Assembly: GCA_964455375.1 (NCBI GenBank)
Contig: CAYVXE010000153.1
Coordinates: forward strand, 1 to 9,480
Length of the DNA stretch: 9,480 nucleotides
Origin: CAYVXE01 sp964455375
GTDB taxonomy: Bacteria; Zhuqueibacterota; Zhuqueibacteria; Oceanimicrobiales; Oceanimicrobiaceae
Reading direction: 5' to 3'
Notes under the pieces: generated by a model
The model's input: the letters and a program-made list of their open reading frames with translations, nothing else
What the model was told of the DNA's origin: nothing
Database searches by the model: none
Position numbers and translations under genes: made by a program
Part shown: positions 6,573 to 9,480 of the stretch, in pieces
Position numbering within the stretch: position 1 is the stretch's first letter
Layout: each line of letters opens with the position of its first letter

Positions 6573-6602
6573 AAAAGCCGGTCAAAAGAGGCCGGCTTTT
6601 TT
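6573..6602 (+). terminator. Rho-independent terminator
   Basis: AAAAGCCGG (6573-6581) pairs with CCGGCTTTT (6592-6600). The stem can extend inward by a G-U and a C-G pair to 11 bp with a six-base loop. A T-rich run follows directly on the plus strand. It ends the transcript of the 54-residue protein gene. Confidence 0.9.
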
Positions 6603-6607
6603 ATTTA

Positions 6608-6636
6608 TTGCTTTTCCTGCCAGTTTTTCATAATAT
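6608..6636 (+). promoter_or_regulatory. Weak candidate promoter for the CPPFC/membrane protein/kinase operon
   Basis: TTGCTT (6608-6613) and TAATAT (6631-6636) are 17 nt apart, each matching the sigma70 consensus at four of six positions. The -35 box begins right after the upstream terminator. It would leave a leader of about 140 nt before ATG 6786. If the host uses a Bacteroidota-type primary sigma factor, this assignment may be wrong. Confidence 0.3.
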
Positions 6637-6687
6637 TAACCCTATGCATTTGTGTGGTGTCCTTGTAGCAAACGGCGGAATATCTAA

Positions 6688-6769
6688 TCCGAACGGGCTG
6701 TTTCGATAGATTCGAAATGAGTAGTCGGACGAGGTGTTTTTGATCAACCACTAATTATCTGAATAATTA
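6688..6769 (+). promoter_or_regulatory. Structured 5' leader with nested hairpins
   Basis: TTTCGA (6701-6706) and TCGAAA (6712-6717) form a compact hairpin. It is nested inside a possible outer stem of TCCGA (6688-6692) with TCGGA (6725-6729). A second hairpin, TAATTAT (6752-6758) with ATAATTA (6763-6769) and a CTGA loop, ends five bases before the ribosome binding site. No known riboswitch class is recognised. Confidence 0.35.
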
Positions 6770-6785
6770 ATTTTAGGAGGACGTT

Positions 6786-7103
6786 ATGGCATTTACAGGA
6801 AAGGAAAAGCACACAATTTCATTAGCCGATGCCGGAAAACTCACCGGGAATTTTCGTAAAAAAACTACTTCCGGCGGTGCTGTCTTAGGCCATTTTTTTG
6901 GTGCAGAAACCATAAAAAAAATTCTAGCCCAGGAGGGTTGTGTTGGAATTCGTATTTATCATGCGGTACAGGATGACGGTGTTCCGACACTGGTTATGGT
7001 TGGCGTAGATGCCAATGAAAATGATTTAGTCAGCGGCGAAATAGCCGAATGGCCGCTGCCGTGTCCTCCTTTTTGCGGCGCTTCAAATTCACTCAATAGT
7101 TAA
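6786..7103 (+). CDS. Small uncharacterised protein with C-terminal CPPFC motif
   Basis: The protein has 105 residues. ATG 6786 is preceded by AGGAGG (6775-6780) at five bases, a near-perfect signal. There is no signal peptide or membrane segment, so it is probably cytoplasmic. Visible blocks are ISLADAGKLTGNFR (11-24), ILAQEGCVGIRIYHA (46-60), VMVGVDANENDL (70-81) and CPPFCGASNSLNS (93-105). I recall proteins with this layout (N-terminal ISL..A..LT..(Y/F)R, central GIRIYYG, C-terminal CPP.C...NPLN) from Bacteroidota genomes, annotated as hypothetical; this is memory, not a search. The invariant-looking Cys94/Cys98 pair and Cys52 could bind a metal or form a disulfide. It is the first gene of a tight cluster with a multi-helix membrane protein and a hybrid histidine kinase, which suggests a part in that signalling unit. 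Function unknown. Confidence 0.85.
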   Translation: MAFTGKEKHTISLADAGKLTGNFRKKTTSGGAVLGHFFGAETIKKILAQEGCVGIRIYHAVQDDGVPTLVMVGVDANENDLVSGEIAEWPLPCPPFCGASNSLNS

Positions 7104-7111
7104 TAAATGTG

Positions 7112-7729
7112 ATGTCACTCTTACAATTGACATTTATCGGTTCAAGTACAGATTTAATACCCTTTCTGTTTGGCCTGTTCAGCTATCGAAAACTCGGCAA
7201 GGACATGAAGCTGTTTTTACTCTATTTTTTTTTGATATTGCCAATGGATATTCGTATTCTATACCTTGGTTACCACCATTTGCCCAATCTTATTGAGTTA
7301 AATCTTTTTATTGTTATCGAGTATGCGTTGCTGATGGCTGTTCTTTCATATTGGCAGCCGAAAAAAAGATTAAGGAGTATATTGCAGGTAAGCATTCTTC
7401 TTTTTCTTGTGGCCTGGGTTGGTTTGAAAGTATCTGGATGGCCGTTGTTGGATTTATTTTTTTACTTCAAAACGATAGAGGCAGTTTTCATCGTTATTGT
7501 TGCCACAAATGTACTTTATCGTTTAAACTTTGATGAACGAATAGTACTCCTTTCACGCTATTCCTTCTGGATTAGTGCCGGGTTTTTAATCTATTTTTCT
7601 ATGAGTGTCCTCCTTTTTGTTTTGGCTGCAGGTCTCAAGATCCATCCGCCGTATTATTTTCATGTGGTTCTAAATATTGTTGCTAATCTTTTTTATGCAG
7701 GAGGGTTTTATTGCCTGAAGCGACAGTAG
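7112..7729 (+). CDS. Seven-helix-like integral membrane protein
   Basis: The protein has 205 residues from the ATG at 7112; GTG 7109 is directly in front and also in frame. Neither start has a clear ribosome binding site, and the preceding stop is only eight bases away, so translation is probably coupled to the CPPFC gene. About seven hydrophobic segments are seen, near residues 5-24, 33-52, 60-80, 88-110, 115-135, 149-173 and 182-200, with very short loops. This suits a membrane-embedded sensor rather than a protein with an external domain. Notable patterns are SFWISAGFLIYFSMS (151-165) and HVVLNIVANLFYAGGF (184-199). From memory, similar FWI..G.LIYF proteins occur in Bacteroidota, often beside histidine kinases. 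It overlaps the kinase gene by 19 nt. Likely the sensing or ligand-binding partner of the kinase; ligand unknown. Confidence 0.85.
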   Translation: MSLLQLTFIGSSTDLIPFLFGLFSYRKLGKDMKLFLLYFFLILPMDIRILYLGYHHLPNLIELNLFIVIEYALLMAVLSYWQPKKRLRSILQVSILLFLVAWVGLKVSGWPLLDLFFYFKTIEAVFIVIVATNVLYRLNFDERIVLLSRYSFWISAGFLIYFSMSVLLFVLAAGLKIHPPYYFHVVLNIVANLFYAGGFYCLKRQ

Positions 7730-9369
7730 ATTTTTTAAAATTGTTCGTTGTCGGCACTTCAGTCATCGTAACTGTTGTGTTGTTCTTCCTCATAACGATT
7801 ATTGTTAGCAACAGCCGCATGCGCAGGAGACAGCTCGCCTTAAAAAAATCGGAAGAGAAATACCGGTCTTTGTTTGAAAGGTCAAAAGATGCTATCCTGA
7901 TTTGTTCAACGGCAGGTACGATTCTGGATATTAATGAAGCTGGAATCGATCTGTTTGGTTTTTTTTCGGCGGAAGAGATTTTAGAACATAATATGGAAGA
8001 GCTTTATCCTCACAAGGAACACTTCGATTCCTTATTCAAAACTCTGACAACGAAGGGGTTTGTAAAAGACCGTGAATTGATTTTGCAGAGAAAGGACGGG
8101 TTGACTCTGACAGTCCTCGAGTCCTCCACGGCGGTGCTGGATGATAAAGAGCAAATCGTTGCGTACCAAAGTATTTTTCACGATCTGACCCAATGGAAAA
8201 AGTTGGAGGAAGAGTTGTTTAATGCACAGAAGCTTGAGTCTATCGCAACACTGGCCGGCGGTATTGCCCACGATTTTAATAATATTTTAGCGGTCATCCT
8301 CATGAATACGCAATTTGGCATTGAAGATACCCCTACCTCTAACCCACTGCACAATCGGTTTGAGGAAATTAAAAAAGCAGCGTCTTTTGCCAGCGAACTT
8401 ACCACAAAACTTTTAACCTTTAGCAGACGCCATGAATTTGAGCCTGAATTGGTCAATTTAAATAAGCTTATTCAAGAGAACGAGAATATGCTGGCAAGCC
8501 TGCTGGGTGACGCTATTACTTTGAATCTAAACCTTGCTCAAAACCTTCCTTGTCTTTTCGCAACACCGATCCAGTTGCAGCAAATATTAATGAATCTTAC
8601 GACCAATGCAAAAGATGCAATGCCCGATGGCGGTATTTTGAATATTTCGACCACGTGCATGGAATCTGGTGAATTGCCTTATTTACAGGATACTTCTTCA
8701 GAGACGGAGGATTATATTCGACTTACCATAGAGGATAACGGTTTCGGTATGGATGAAATCACTGTAAAAAAAATATTCGAACCGTTCTTTACGACGAAAG
8801 AAGTCGGCAAAGGCACAGGTCTCGGATTGGCCGTTGTTTATGGCGTTGTTGAGAGGCATAAGGGCTATATTGATGTGGAGGGTAAGCCAGGAAAAGGCAC
8901 AACGTTTTCCATATTTTTACCGGCCACGCATGTCCAACCTAAAGAGAAAGTTGGTGCTGGTAAAGCAGCAGCTAAATTTCAGGAAAAGTCTTTAACCATA
9001 CTTATGGCTGAAGATTATGAAAGATTATTACGGACGAACGAACAAATTTTACAAAGGGTAGGGTATAACGTTATTTCCACTCAGAATGGGGAGGAGGCGG
9101 TCAAAGCGTTTGAACAGAATTGTGCAGAGATCGATTTGGCAGTTCTCGATGTGGTGATGCCGCACTTAGGCGGTGTTGAAGCATATCAGAAAATGCAAAG
9201 CATGAAGCCGCATCTACCTGTCCTCTTTCTGACCGGTTATGATTCCGGCAGAACACTGGACAATTTGAGAAAGTTGAAGAAAGAGCATATTATGATCCTG
9301 AATAAACCTTATTATATGGAAGAATTTATTGAGAAAATAGAAAGTTTGTCAAAAATGGCAGCGCCATAA
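7711..9369 (+). CDS. Hybrid sensor histidine kinase (TM-PAS-HisKA-HATPase-REC)
   Basis: The protein has 552 residues from a TTG start at 7711. AGGAGGG (7699-7705) lies five bases upstream, and no better start gives the N-terminal membrane segment. Domains in order: one transmembrane helix (about 11-33), a PAS domain (about 45-160), a dimerisation domain with H-box LAGGIAHDFNN and phospho-acceptor His187, then the ATPase domain. The latter has N-box Asn295/Asn299, EDNGFGM (341-347), FEPFFTTK (356-363) and GTGLGLA (368-374). A C-terminal receiver domain (about 428-548) has acidic Glu434/Asp435, phospho-acceptor Asp480 in LAVLDVVMP, Thr508 and Lys532. All catalytic residues look intact. There is almost no external domain, so the stimulus must come through PAS or through the membrane protein whose gene overlaps it by 19 nt. 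There is no output domain, so phosphate would pass to another regulator, or the receiver would tune the kinase. No terminator is obvious after the stop. Confidence 0.95.
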   Translation: MPEATVDFLKLFVVGTSVIVTVVLFFLITIIVSNSRMRRRQLALKKSEEKYRSLFERSKDAILICSTAGTILDINEAGIDLFGFFSAEEILEHNMEELYPHKEHFDSLFKTLTTKGFVKDRELILQRKDGLTLTVLESSTAVLDDKEQIVAYQSIFHDLTQWKKLEEELFNAQKLESIATLAGGIAHDFNNILAVILMNTQFGIEDTPTSNPLHNRFEEIKKAASFASELTTKLLTFSRRHEFEPELVNLNKLIQENENMLASLLGDAITLNLNLAQNLPCLFATPIQLQQILMNLTTNAKDAMPDGGILNISTTCMESGELPYLQDTSSETEDYIRLTIEDNGFGMDEITVKKIFEPFFTTKEVGKGTGLGLAVVYGVVERHKGYIDVEGKPGKGTTFSIFLPATHVQPKEKVGAGKAAAKFQEKSLTILMAEDYERLLRTNEQILQRVGYNVISTQNGEEAVKAFEQNCAEIDLAVLDVVMPHLGGVEAYQKMQSMKPHLPVLFLTGYDSGRTLDNLRKLKKEHIMILNKPYYMEEFIEKIESLSKMAAP

Positions 9370-9405
9370 TTAACCGTTACTTTCATTTTTACAAAGTGAA
9401 ATAAC

Positions 9406-9433
9406 TTGACATTTGCCGTAATTTTTATATATT
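9406..9433 (+). promoter_or_regulatory. Strong sigma70-type promoter reading out of the window
   Basis: A consensus -35 TTGACA (9406-9411) is followed after 16 nt by TATATT (9428-9433), five of six matches to the -10 consensus. Transcription would begin near 9440. The first ATG codons after it (9438, and 9451, which soon meets a stop) are not credible starts, so the gene it serves lies beyond the window edge. Confidence 0.6.
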
Positions 9434-9480
9434 AATCATGTTTAATTTTGATGGCAGAAGCTATTTGAAAGACCAGAAAT

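Noticed and set aside
9379..9401. Possible terminator after the kinase gene
   Set aside because: Only 5-bp AT-rich arms are present, without a GC stem or following T-run.

Overview
The window reads as part of a bacterial chromosome from the FCB superphylum (Bacteroidota, Ignavibacteria, Calditrichota or KSB1-like). This is inference. It rests on moderate-to-low GC, an extracytoplasmic multiheme cytochrome with tandem heme units, a C-terminal-Phe outer-membrane barrel, and a three-gene signalling module of a kind I associate with Bacteroidota. There is no tRNA, rRNA, CRISPR array, transposase or phage gene.

Layout. (1) 1-2181, plus strand: the 3' part of a multiheme c-type cytochrome built from 77-residue units, overlapped by 8 nt by a secreted protein with an N-terminal FlgT-C-like domain and a C-terminal beta-barrel. 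(2) 2178-3667, minus strand: an operon of a thioredoxin-like protein (WCGDS in place of WCxxC) and a class II glutamine amidotransferase of the YafJ/EgtC type. It converges on the barrel gene with a 4-nt stop-codon overlap. (3) 3668-3933: AT-rich spacer with a candidate promoter for the thioredoxin gene and a 33-bp double palindrome. (4) 3934-5962, minus strand: a polytopic membrane protein and a von Willebrand A-like lipoprotein whose genes overlap by 17 nt. (5) 5963-6367: an apparently non-coding divergent region with a 12/13-matching inverted repeat that may be a mobile-element scar. (6) 6368-6602: a 54-residue membrane protein with a good ribosome binding site, followed by a strong intrinsic terminator. 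(7) 6603-9369, plus strand: a structured leader, then a 105-residue protein ending in a CPPFC motif, a roughly seven-helix membrane protein and a hybrid histidine kinase (TM-PAS-HisKA-HATPase-REC), tightly packed and probably translationally coupled. (8) 9370-9480: a near-consensus sigma70-type promoter firing out of the window.

How the genes may work together. The cytochrome and barrel could form a periplasm-to-surface electron route or an envelope assembly. The vWA lipoprotein and its membrane partner look like one envelope complex of unknown role. The CPPFC protein, multi-helix membrane protein and hybrid kinase look like a sensory unit in which the membrane protein supplies the sensing surface that the kinase lacks. 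This last module is the best candidate here for an undescribed system.
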